Shown in pieces: positions 1 to 11,050 of a stretch of 64,000 bases of DNA (position 1 is its first letter; every line of letters starts with the position of its first letter). The DNA comes from Glandiceps talaboti. Its lineage: Eukaryota; Hemichordata; Enteropneusta; Spengelidae. The notes beneath the pieces are model-generated. The model had not been told where the DNA came from. It saw only the letters and a list, made by a program, of their open reading frames with translations, and ran no database searches. Made by a program: the position numbers and the translations under genes. Where the stretch lies: NCBI RefSeq assembly GCF_964340395.1, contig NC_135563.1, positions 22,180,651-22,244,650 on the forward strand. The letters are read 5' to 3'.

Positions 1-1560
1 TTCAATAGCAATATACCAGTATTTCATAGAGTATTTAAATTCTGTGAATATATGTATTTTTGCACAAGAAAACCAAGCCAGCACTTTATTTTGTGAAGTC
101 AATAACATAGAATGCAGTTTTCCTGAAATATAAAGTAGAAACTGTTTGTAATTCCATCAAATCTGTCAGTGTTTCTCAAACCTTCATCACCTTAAAACCT
201 GGTCTCACTGGTATGAGGTCTTGCATATCTCCTACAGATCACATGTATGGTTGTATCTCACCCATTATCACTTTATCAACCCCCTCCCCTACCTCTGAAC
301 ACTGTCAGAATGTAAATAAGAAGTTTACACTACTTGGATATTACCAGCTGAACTTTAGATTGTATGAACACAAACAATATCACCAGATGAAACTTATGAA
401 ACTATTGATAAGAAAGATGAAGTGTCTGTTAGATTTAAAGCTGTAGTAACTGCAACTGGGACATTTATTTCATCAATCAACTGAAGATATATTTGCTAAA
501 AATTGTTCAGTTTAAAGATATTCTACATATCTGTTAGTGTTTGATTTCATCCATATGTAGTGTAGTGATAGATTTAAATCTTGAAGGTTGGTGCTAAATC
601 CGGCACGTTTAGTTTGACTTGCCTTCATATTTATATATGGTAGTGGTCAGTAAATATTCAGTATCGGGGTACAATCTAGATCATACACTTTCAGTGACGA
701 TTGTTATGTAATATTTCATGGCTTGCCTTGTGAATGAGTATGTTTTGTGTGCAAATACAAAAGACACTGATTTTAGGTTCTGTATCCGAATTATAAAATA
801 CAAATTGATTGCATTTTCTTGCCGTGATATGTTTCACACACTAAGTTACCTGTAGATGATTCAATACACCTCAGTGTGTACTTTATTGAGTTTTAAAAAA
901 TGGTCTAGTTGCAGCTAGTGCAGCTTTGAGGAGTGAAATATACCAACAATCATAACCTCTGAGTACAACAGAGTAAATTATTTATGATGATTTAAAAACA
1001 AACCTACCCTTTTTTCAAACTTTGATTCATGGAATCTAACAGGGAAAGTGCATTTTGTACAATCTTGCATGATACACTTGTGAGCTTGGAAAAAAGTATG
1101 ATATCCAACCCAGTTCCAGAGTTACATTTACTGGTTTGAACCCCCACCCCACCCCCAAATATTTATATATGTTGTGACAAATCAGTAAGTCAAAACCTGA
1201 CCCCTTAAGTCATTGTTAATGTACATATATAAACAGAATCTTAAACATAGTAAAAAACATGATAGACATTACTGAACATTAGCTTTACAATCAGCTGTTA
1301 TAACTTTGAAATTATGAAGATATGAATTCAGCACTGTAAAATAAATTCAAAATATTGATTATCATATTTAATTTCTTTTTAAGTTATAGAAAAATGTGTT
1401 GTATGTTTTCATTTATGAATTCTTTTATTGCTGAATGACATCAGTTTTGAAGTAAATATCTGTTCTTGTAAATTATGTTGTAGTACTATTGTATTATTTA
1501 TATGCTTGTGGTGGTTTGATGTGGAATGTTTTCAAGTACACTTTGTTCCAGGATGTTGTG
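1..1560. other. AT-rich stretch, no gene recognised
   Basis: I see no convincing coding exon here. The short open frames have no family resemblance. The only structured item is a decayed copy of a terminal-inverted-repeat element end near 885-930. The segment could be intergenic DNA or the 3' untranslated region of a gene lying to the left. Confidence 0.5.
885..930. mobile_element. Decayed end of the 2094-2734 inverted-repeat element family
   Basis: The stretch ending GCAGCTAGTGCAGCTTTGA closely matches the right end of the element at 2094-2734, including the A-rich run just inside it. No matching left end is visible, so this is a solo fragment. Confidence 0.5.
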
Positions 1561-1561
1561 T

Positions 1562-1959
1562 GAATTCTCGCTACCTGCAATACAATTCTACACATCACTG
1601 TGGAGTCAAATGGAACGAAGTCGCGTGACAACGCGTTCTAATGTCGACAACTACACTTCCGGTCGGCTATGCTAATACACAGGAATGTTTCTTTCCGATT
1701 TTCAGTTGTAGACATCTCTTGTAATTTTGCCCTGGAAAGATACTGTACATATTTAAATTTCCCACCTCCATAATTATATGAGCTTAAAACTTGCGTTTAT
1801 CTTATTTGTTACAATTAAACTGTTTGGAAGAAACATTCACGTGTATTGACATAGGCGACCAGAAGTGTAGGTGTCAACAAATGCAAGCGCGGTCGCGAGA
1901 CTGTGTTCCATTTGACTCCTTAGCGATGCATAGAATTGTATTGCAGATAGCGAGAATTT
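1562..1959. repeat. Inverted repeat, ~119-bp arms
   Basis: The segment 1562-1680 (from GAATTCTCGCTACCTGC to GCTAATACAC) is an imperfect reverse complement of 1841-1959 (from GTGTATTGACATAGGCGACC to GCGAGAATT). About 160 bp of unrelated AT-rich sequence separates the arms. The arms share GGAGTCAAATGGAAC and its complement. It resembles a degenerated foldback or MITE. No target duplication was identified. Confidence 0.6.
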
Positions 1960-2093
1960 AATGTGCCACAGCTGACAGGATGAATATCCCTGAAAATCAA
2001 AGCTGTCATACAGATGTGTGTATATGATTCTGTAAGCCTGTACATAAAAACCCTGGATAGATATTAAAATAAAAGAAAGAACAAAAAACAACC

Positions 2094-2734
2094 TTAAAGC
2101 TGCACAAGCTGTAACTGGAGTAAAGTTTTACCCATCAGACAACCAACAATACATTCATTGAAAATTGTTAAATTATCAGTAATAGGCCTTTCCAAAATTT
2201 GCCATGGTGGCACTCTACTTCCTGTCTGTGTGCACCTTGGGGGTATACATGGTATACGTTACTTGGTTAATCATAGAGTAATTCTGCATTCCTCGATGTC
2301 TGAACAATGCAAAAAACATCCCTGATTTACACAAGGAACAAGTTCTTAAGAAACAGTACTATGAGGTGACGATACCCCCAATTTGAGTGAGGGCGCTGTA
2401 TTCTCAATTTCCTGTTTGCAGTCTGCAATGGCCTATTAGACAATGTACATGTAAATTCGGGGTTGACTTTATGCAGAAGTAGTTACATTTGGGTACTGTT
2501 TTAGGTGCAGACCTAAAAATCAATTTGATTGGATTTCTTGCATCATACAATGCATACAGCTGCACAATACATTTACCCACAGGTATTGTGCAGGGTGTAA
2601 AATATTACAAGTAAGTTATTGTACCTAACACAGGTGATTCAACACTGCACGGTGTAAACTATTACAAGTAAGTTATTACATCTAAAAAAAACAGTTTCAA
2701 AAAATCATTCCAGTTACAGCTAGTGCAGCTTTAA
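2094..2734. mobile_element. MITE-like element, TIR TTAAAGCTGCAC
   Basis: The left end TTAAAGCTGCACAAGCTGTA is mirrored at the right end as the complement of TTAAAGCTGCACTAGCTGTA, giving about 26 bp of near-perfect terminal inverted repeat. The interior is non-coding and contains a roughly 60-bp partial tandem duplication around 2595-2685 (ATTACAAGTAAGTTATT occurs twice). I cannot find a clear target-site duplication. A fragment of the same family lies at 885-930. Confidence 0.6.
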
Positions 2735-3010
2735 CACTAATCTTCATAAAATGATCATTTCATTGAGTATCATTTCTTGTTCATTGCGAGTTGATTATCT
2801 GAAATCTTTTTGAAAAAGTGAAACAAATATTAATAAGCTATATGTTGACAGTTTTGGATTTTATTGCCGACTGAAGAGGAAAGTGAAAGCTATTCGCATA
2901 TACCCTCCCACTGCAACATTTCACAAAATGCCCTCCTGCTGGATCCACATACCCACTGCCAAAATTATCTTTGTTCGTTTCTCTTTCCATACTCTCTTAC
3001 CCTCTCTCCA

Positions 3011-3193
3011 TCATTCTGCATTTAATTGATGCATTGCCGGTACCCTGTCCACAAACTCTGCTGAAATATAAGTTTTATCCACTGAAATCATACTGACTGT
3101 TTTTCCCCTGCCATTGACCAAAATCACAACATTCCCTCCCTTTGAAAACTCATGTACGATCAACTTTTGTGAGAATAGCTTGCTTGGCAACAC
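3011..3193 (-). pseudogene. Possible Ty3/Gypsy integrase C-terminal remnant
   Basis: A 60-codon open frame contains VNGRGKTVSMISVDKTYIS. This loosely resembles the (I/V)NGR..TVS(I)DRLKPA tail found near the end of Gypsy pol polyproteins. No integrase core or reverse transcriptase of this type was seen alongside. The call is tentative; chance resemblance is possible. Confidence 0.25.
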
Positions 3194-3342
3194 ATATTTG
3201 GTGTGATAAAACTCAGACCACCAAACAAAGGATAAAATAACCTCGGACCTAATGAACTATTATTCGTTGCGAGCTTATAATATAATCTGACAATATACAG
3301 ATATACGAAACGAGTGTTTACGCACCTTTCTCTTATTTGTTA

Positions 3343-3525
3343 AACTGTGGTGTTGAACGGGCTAGAACAAAAACACATCTCTTCACGAGAGCGAAATAAA
3401 AAAGATGTGTTGATTTCGATGAGTATAGCTTACAATTATCAAGTCCCTTTGTACACCGAAGTGCCAACATTGCCAAGTACTGTCTTTATGTGTGTCTACA
3501 TCATTGTATATTAGAAATATCGATG
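3343..3525. repeat. Direct repeat copy A (pairs with 4491-4693)
   Basis: This stretch shares GTGGTGTTGAAC, GTGTTGATTTCGATGAGTA and GCCAACATTGCCAAGTACTG in the same order and orientation as 4491-4693, with small indels. The two copies flank the LINE remnant at 3840-4350. Confidence 0.7.
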
Positions 3526-3839
3526 TGTGGCCACGATCAAGCTAGCGCTTAGTCACACTTCTTTCACTTCCATCCGTTTTTTCTACTTATTGTTGTGGAG
3601 TTTAGCATCAAAAGAAAATGCGATAATTTTCTACATAAATTGTTTGTATGGTCATCACTTTGGGCTATGTTTCAGCCATTTTGTGTTCACTCCCTTGTAA
3701 TCATACCAAATATTTGAGAAACCACATTTGTCGTTAATACTTTTGGTGTTGACAATCCAATGTTTTGGTAGTACATAGACTTGATCAACCTAAACATGGT
3801 GCTGGAAAGCTTACATTCATTGGCACTAATATTACATGT

Positions 3840-4350
3840 AAAGGTGTATCCAAAAATTTATCTTACACCATACAGTTTGTAGTTCTCCTATTTACCTTTA
3901 GAAGGGTTTTCATAAATTTCTTGTGAAACATATTAATTTGCTTGAAATTTTGACAACTCCATATTTCACTCCCATACAAAAGAATAGGAGCAACAGACAC
4001 ATCAAAAAGCTCACACTGAATGTCTATGGGCTTTTGGCCTTCAACTTCAAGATATAAAACATAGCACGTCTAATTTGGGTTACTTTGTTAATAGCTTTTG
4101 TGAATCTAACATTAAAATTAAAAGTCATGCCCAAATATACATAATCGCTACAAACTTTCAATTTTGTCATGACCAAAAGTAAATGTTTTATCTTTCTTTA
4201 GTTTGCTCTTAGAGAAAATTACCACTCTGGTTTTCTTGTGTTAACAGTTAGGTGCCAGTTTTGACAGTAAGTGTGAACTGCACTGAGTGCATTTTGTAGC
4301 GCCTCTTCGTTTTCCGCAAGAACAATGGTATCGTCAGCAAGTGCCAATCA
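3840..4350 (-). pseudogene. Decayed non-LTR retrotransposon (LINE) reverse transcriptase fragment
   Basis: Read on the minus strand, one frame gives LALADDTIVLAENEEALQNA followed by VHTYCQNWHLTVNT. This is the palm-domain motif of LINE reverse transcriptases (usually YADD or FADD, here LADD) and its following helix. Further along comes a block with VAPILLYGSEIW, the conserved segment just after the RT domain in many animal LINEs. Several stop codons and frame breaks interrupt it, so it is dead. The clade (RTE, CR1 or another) cannot be fixed from this fragment. Confidence 0.8.
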
Positions 4351-4490
4351 AGGAGTAGGCGTGACAGAGTGCGAAGCTACGTAGGCAACCGACGTTTTAC
4401 TTCAAAGGGTGGTAAAGACAAAGGGTTAATTGATCTTAACAAAAGGTGGCAATGGGAGTAACAAGGTGTTCATAATCCTTCTCCCCAAAT

Positions 4491-4693
4491 AATGTGGTGT
4501 TGAACAGCATAGAACATTTCGTCACGACAGCGAAATAAGAAAGAAGTGTTGATTTCGATGAGTACAGCTTACCGGTATCAACAGTCTCTTTGTACACCCG
4601 TGGGTGTATCAGAGGAGGCACTGAAATGCCAACATTGCCAAGTACTGTCTTCCTAAGTGTCTTCATCATTGTATATAATTAACTAATATCGCA
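4491..4693. repeat. Direct repeat copy B (pairs with 3343-3525)
   Basis: This is the second copy of the dispersed segment described at 3343-3525. It carries an extra block of about 20 bp near 4601-4622. The pair is either a tandem duplication that swallowed the LINE piece or two ends of an older element. Confidence 0.7.
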
Positions 4694-5114
4694 TCAAAAG
4701 GATGTGTTCTATTACCGCAAATGTAATTTTTGCTAGAATACTATTGAAAAGGCATAAACTGCTGTAGTTTGGTTTGGTTTGCTTGTTTGTTTGTTTTGTT
4801 TTTCTTTTGGGTGGTAGATTAATTGAAAGTACCCATTGTATTCTGATTCTAATTACTGAAGCATATTATTTAACCATAATTTGATATTGACAAAATTCAA
4901 ACCTGCTGTTTAGGAATAATACATAAACTATTCTATGACGCCATTCATGTGTAGACTACTAAAATATCGAGGAAACCGCTATTCTGTTACCAAGTGTGTT
5001 AACAATGCCAGAGTACGATTTCAGTGTAATTGAAGGTATACATCATACCAGTGTAGTTTGATTATTATTTTATAGAAGTATTTTCACTCCGTCATGACCT
5101 CTTTATCATGTAGG
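4694..5114. other. Spacer, nothing recognised
   Basis: AT-rich sequence with a short T/G-rich run near 4775-4805. I see no coding or RNA signature. Confidence 0.4.
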
Positions 5115-5185
5115 TTATTATCAATCGATCGATCGATCGATCGATCGATCAATCAGTCAATCAATCAATCAATTAATTAATCAAC
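5115..5185. repeat. Tetranucleotide tract (ATCG)n/(AATC)n
   Basis: About seven ATCG units grade into AATC and AATT units. It is a simple sequence repeat. Confidence 0.9.
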
Positions 5186-5204
5186 ATAACAGATTACAGG
5201 TTTC

Positions 5205-5295
5205 TAGTCATTCTCACAAACCAGAGCTGATATTTCTTCCATGACACTGCGAAATCCTCTGGATTAGACGGTAACGTAAAAGGGATAGTGGTTTA
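5205..5295. repeat. Dispersed repeat fragment (related to 30990-31090)
   Basis: The block CAAACCAGAGCTG followed by TATTTCTTCC, then a GTAAAA and GGTTTRCGACGAT string, recurs in the same order at about 30990-31090. A shorter piece lies near 18756-18800. It is a low-copy degenerate interspersed repeat of unknown class. Confidence 0.5.
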
Positions 5296-5320
5296 CGACG
5301 ATATCTTGTATCCCGAGCTT

Positions 5321-6540
<1,220 letters not shown>

Positions 6541-6564
6541 ATACTATATACTACTAGATATATC

Positions 6565-6983
6565 ATGTGTACTAGATATATAATGTATACTAGCTATATC
6601 ATGTGTACTAGATATATAATGTATACTAGCTATATCATGTGTACTAGATATAAAATGTATAGTAGCTATATCATGTGTACTAGATATATAATGTATACTA
6701 GCTATATCATGTGTACTAGATATATAATGTATAGTAGCTATATCATGTGTACTAGATATATAATGTATACTAGCTATATCATGTGTACTAGATATAAAAT
6801 GTATAGTAGCTATATCATGTGTACTAGATATATAATGTATAGTAGCTATATCATGTGTACTAGATATATAATGTATACTAGCTATATCATGTGTACTAGA
6901 TATATAATGTATAGTAGCTATATCATGTGTACTAGATATATAATGTATACTAGCTATATCATGTGTACTAGATATATAATGCA
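6565..6983. repeat. 36-bp minisatellite, about 11-12 copies
   Basis: The unit TAGCTATATCATGTGTACTA plus GATATATAATGTATAC repeats at a strict 36-bp spacing (GTGTACTAG at 6567, 6603, 6639 and onward). Variants alternate between ATACTAGC and ATAGTAGC, and between ATATAATG and ATAAAATG. Because 36 is a multiple of three, long open frames arise on both strands; I do not regard them as genes. Confidence 0.95.
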
Positions 6984-7049
6984 AATAGTAATCGTACCAC
7001 GGACCAAGGTTCCCTGTACCCATCGATCGAAAGTAAAATATCGACTTAA

Positions 7050-7545
7050 TTAATCAGATTCCATCGAACTTTTTATCATCCGACGTTACAAGAAATACTT
7101 TATTAGAAATCATCGCAAAGATAGAAAACTCGAGAGAGACGCAAATTGAAATTGATGACATTTATCAGAAATTGTGTCACTGTATAAATGATGAAATGGA
7201 TAGGACTATAGACTACTCCAAATTTCGATTGTTCTAAACACATACGGGAGAGATTACGTCCTCGAAAACCGTACTGGAACTCTACACTTACAGCCCTATG
7301 GAACACTATGAAAGAAAAGACAACGCTTTTACACGATTCAGAGGCCAAAATACTACGAGATGTATGTTACGTTCTGAATTTAAACAAGCCAGACTGGCAT
7401 TTGATAAGAGTTTACGTTTCCATGAACGTGAATTTAGGAGTAAATTCACTTTAGATATTGAATCATCTTGTACTGAAAATCCACGTAAGTTTTGGGATCA
7501 GCTAAAGAGGATTGGGAGTGATAGAGCTTACTGTACCTTGTGGTG
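7050..7545 (+). pseudogene. Decayed LINE fragment (region upstream of reverse transcriptase)
   Basis: Two overlapping frames give RPRKPYWNSTLTALWNTMKE and then FKQARLAFDKSLRFHEREF followed by ENPRKFWDQLKRIG. This order (KPWW-type motif, basic helix, N-P-x-x-FW-x-x-(I/L)-x-x-(I/L)G) is characteristic of the linker between endonuclease and reverse transcriptase in animal LINEs. A frameshift near 7300 and stop codons show decay. It is unrelated in position to the minus-strand RT piece at 3.8-4.35 kb, but may come from the same family. Confidence 0.7.
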
Positions 7546-7783
7546 GATTTAATAATCCGATATAAGCACTTACAGAGGCTTCAATGGATTTTATATTGTA
7601 TTTATTCAGTAGGGATGTTTTAATATTTGAAATTTATTTGAAACGTTTGAAAAAAAAACAATTGAGTTAGATGCGGAATATTTTATGTCTCTTCTTTTAG
7701 TATGTTTATAAATGTTATCTATTTCCTGTGGGAGTAAAACTGCCTAAACTCAGCTGAATTAGGTGACTTCAGACAATCTAAAT

Positions 7784-7860
7784 TTCTGTTATTTAGATCA
7801 TCTAAATATCGTTGTAATTTTATATCTGTTATTTAGACCATCTAAATATCGTTGTAAATT
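7784..7860. repeat. Tandem duplication (~45 bp x2)
   Basis: TCTGTTATTTAGA followed by CATCTAAATATCGTTGTAA occurs twice in succession. It lies just upstream of the receptor gene. Confidence 0.7.
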
Positions 7861-8044
7861 AATGACAACGTTTCATACATAAATAATTGTTCAAGTTTTC
7901 AAAAACATGTTGGTAAATAACTTTAATATAGAATTACCTTATTAATAGCGACAAAAATGAAATATCGTCTCAAATAAAATATCGTCTAATATGTCCCCAT
8001 ATCTTGCATTGATTTCAGCTTCTAATCGGCAATCACTTAACGAC

Positions 8045-8483
8045 ATGAATTCTTCAAACATGTGTGTTTTCATCGTTCTCATCGTCACAAGTTTGCTGCA
8101 AAGTGTTGAAGGAAATGTCCCTATCTCAAGCACGTTCAACGTTTGTTACGATAACGCCACACAGCGTAGAATAGATTCATGTCTTACGGTATCTGGACAA
8201 CCCATGTGCAATGGTACAGTAGTTCATCCAAAATCTCAAAGATGGAGCTGTAACTGTGATTCCCTGTGTTTGGAGCTTGGGGACTGTTGTTTTGACTATA
8301 TAGACGTGTGTGGAACTTCTTTGACAACCATATCTCCTTCTAGCGTCGGTGAGATGGATAATGACATCACCCATGTATGTGTAAATACTGTGAAAGGTGA
8401 TATACTGATGATAGGAAGCTGTCCAGATGAGTGGCGCAATGATCCTTTGTATAATTTATGTGTTGCCCCTATCAACGGTGACG
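8045..8483 (+). CDS. Receptor exon 1: signal peptide and somatomedin-B domain
   Basis: I chose the ATG at 8045 because it is followed directly by a hydrophobic signal-like segment; an upstream in-frame ATG at 7991 would add 18 polar residues. TTGATTTCAG just upstream (ending about 8019) could be an acceptor for a 5' untranslated exon. The exon closes at GGTGACG with donor GTACGT at 8484, leaving phase 1. Confidence 0.75.
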
Positions 8484-8570
8484 GTACGTACAACTCATTA
8501 TTAGGCTTAGCGTAGATACTCATATTAATTATTAATTCAAGTGTTACATATTTTCGTTTACTCATTGGTA

Positions 8571-8716
8571 TTTTGTTTGCTTGTTTGTTTGTTTGTTTGT
8601 TTGTTTGTTTGTCTGTTTTGTTTGTTTGTCTGTTTTGTTTGTTTGTTTGTTTGTTTGTTTGTTTGCATGCATGCATGCATGCATGCATGTATGTATGTAT
8701 GTATGTATGTATGTAT
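8571..8716. repeat. (TGTT)n-(GCAT)n-(GTAT)n compound microsatellite
   Basis: It lies in receptor intron 1 (8484-9096). Cys/Val/Phe-rich frames over it are repeat artefacts. Confidence 0.97.
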
Positions 8717-9096
8717 GAATCGCTGTTGCTGAACCTCATCATGGTTAGAAATTCCAATGGCTCATGATTCATGGTGCAAACGCTTTTACTCTACTAATTC
8801 AGAGTTGTTCTCAACATTTGCCGTTGTGGGTAGCCAAATCGTTTATGCCAAAATCACAAACTAGTAAGAATTTGTCTGTGGCCAAAATAGACTAACTTTT
8901 GCCCGTTCTGCATCTCGATATTGATTTTAGGTTAAATGTCAGTTTAGAATGCTACTAATATATTTGTATCATTTCTCGTTCGGCATCGTATTAACAGATA
9001 ATTTAATAGTTTTCGTATCTTGAAGACTATAACTTATTGTTTCTGAGAAAAAATGTAAATTCACGTTGTCGTTCAATTCTTTTCTTTTTTCCTCAG

Positions 9097-9835
9097 AACC
9101 ATCCATGAGAGAAGTTCCAGTTACTGCACCAGGCGGGACCGTTTTCCGTAACATTTACTGTGCCACATGCAATGGGGTGCTAATATCGGGCATAGTGATA
9201 TGGAAATTTGAATGGCGTTGCGACCTTCCACCTGGCCCCCCAAGCCTCTACGGTGATAGCTTAAATCTCGACTTTAGGTCACTCATGGAGTTCATGAATT
9301 CAACGTACGATAAAACAAGATGTTACATCAAAGCGATTCCAAGAGAAACATCAGGGGCCAATATACGTTCATGTAAACAGGTATATGTTGACCAATGTGA
9401 GCGATCGCTTTATCAAAGTGATGACGTATATGCAAATTACACACAGCTATGTCAGTCATACTTTTCAGTTGTTGAAACTAAGTTTGCGAACAAACAAACT
9501 GTATACAAAAACATTCATTGTGCCATTTGCAATGGCGCTGACATTGTATATTGTGGAATTCATGATGAAAATATAATGCGGGGAGTGTATAGTCTGAATG
9601 TATTATTTGATATGCCTACTTTTGATGAAATTGATGTAAACGTTCACTTTTTTACCAACAAGGCGGAAAAATCAGGTAACATTTCATGCCCCCAAAATTC
9701 TATAGCCGATCCCTTTCTCCTGAGATGCATCCATCTTCCTAGTTCGCATACACATCGTCATACTTCAAATGACGCACCCCCCTTCGACTCTAACGAAACC
9801 CTCAACTCCAATCAAACTGGGCAGGGTTCCCCACA
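9097..9835 (+). CDS. Receptor exon 2, 5' part (extracellular region)
   Basis: The acceptor TTTTTTCCTCAG ends at 9096 and the first two bases complete a Glu codon with exon 1, so phase 1 matches. The segment encodes the two NI(Y/H)CA-x-CNG motifs and an Asn/Thr-rich stalk with several N-glycosylation sequons. It ends at the first copy of TTCCCCACA, where the foldback element begins in the middle of codon 393. Confidence 0.8.
9827..9835. repeat. Target-site duplication, left copy (TTCCCCACA)
   Basis: Nine bases identical to 15430-15438 flank the foldback element. Here they are part of the receptor coding exon. Confidence 0.92.
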
Positions 9836-9890
9836 GGGTGACCCTAAAACGAATGACAACCTGAATGACGGAAAACGAATGACAACATTT

Positions 9891-11050
9891 CTAGGTGGTA
9901 AACAGTGGAATGACACCCTTTTCTACATTCAGTTAGTTGAATGACACCATCTGCACTGTAAAACCAGTGGAATGACAGCCGCCACTCTATAAAATAAGTG
10001 GAATGACAGCATTTTTAATGCTTTAGAACTGGAATGACAGCATTTCTAGGTGGTAAACAGTGGAATGACACCCTTTTCTACATTCAGTTAGTTGAATGAC
10101 ACCCTCTACACTATAGAACCACTGGAATGACAGCCGCCACTCTATAAAATAAGTGGAATGACAGCATTTTTAATGCTTTGGAACTGGAATGACAGCATTT
10201 CTAGGTGGTAAACAGTGGAATGACACCCTTTTCTACAATCAGTTAGTTGAATGACACACTCTGCACTGTAGAACCACTGGAATGACAGCCGCCACTCTAT
10301 AAAATAAGTGGAATGACAGCATTTCCAATGCTTTAGAACTGGAATGACAGCATTTCTAGGTGGTAAACAGTGGAATGACACCCTTTTCTACATTCAGTTA
10401 GTTGAATGACACCCTCTGCACTGTAAAACAAGGTGAATGACAGCCGCCACTCTATAAAATAAGTGGAATGACAGCATTTTTAATGCTTTAGAACTGGAAT
10501 GACAGCATTTCTAGGTGGTAAACAGTGGAAAGACACCCTTTTCTACATTCAGTTAGTTCAATGACACCCTCTACACTGTAGAACCACTGGAATGACAGCC
10601 GCCACTCTATAAAATAAGTGGAATGACAGCATTTTTAATGCTTTAGAACTGGAATGACAGCATTTCTAGGTGGTAAACAGTGGAATGACACCCTTTTCTA
10701 CAATCAGTTAGTTGAATGACACACTCTGCACTGTAGAACCACTGGAATGACAGCCGCCACTCTATAAAATAAGTGGAATGACAGCATTTTTAATGCTTTA
10801 GAACTGGAATGACAGCATTTCTAGGTGGTAAACAGTGGAATGACACCCTTTTCTACAATCAGTTAGTTGAATGACACACTCTGCACTGTAGAACCAGTGG
10901 AATGACAGCCGCCACTCTATAAAATAAGTGGAATGACAGCATTTTTAATGCTTTAGAACTGGAATGACAGCATTTCTAGGTGGTAAACAGTGGAATGACA
11001 CCCTTTTCTACATTCAGTTAGTTGAATGACACCCTCTGCACTGTAAAACC
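9891..11050. repeat. Left arm: 155-bp tandem array, ~7.5 units
   Basis: CTAGGTGGTAAACAG recurs at 9891, 10046, 10201, 10356, 10511, 10666, 10821 and 10976, exactly 155 bp apart. Each unit contains five GAATGACA cores spaced 31 bp apart, followed by five different 20-bp segments. Units differ by scattered substitutions only. Confidence 0.95.

Noticed and set aside
6544-7053. 159- and 162-codon open frames on opposite strands
   Set aside because: Both are produced by the 36-bp minisatellite, whose length is a multiple of three.
10142-10381. 79-codon minus-strand open frame inside the foldback element
   Set aside because: It follows the tandem repeat and has no domain; neighbouring units break the frame.
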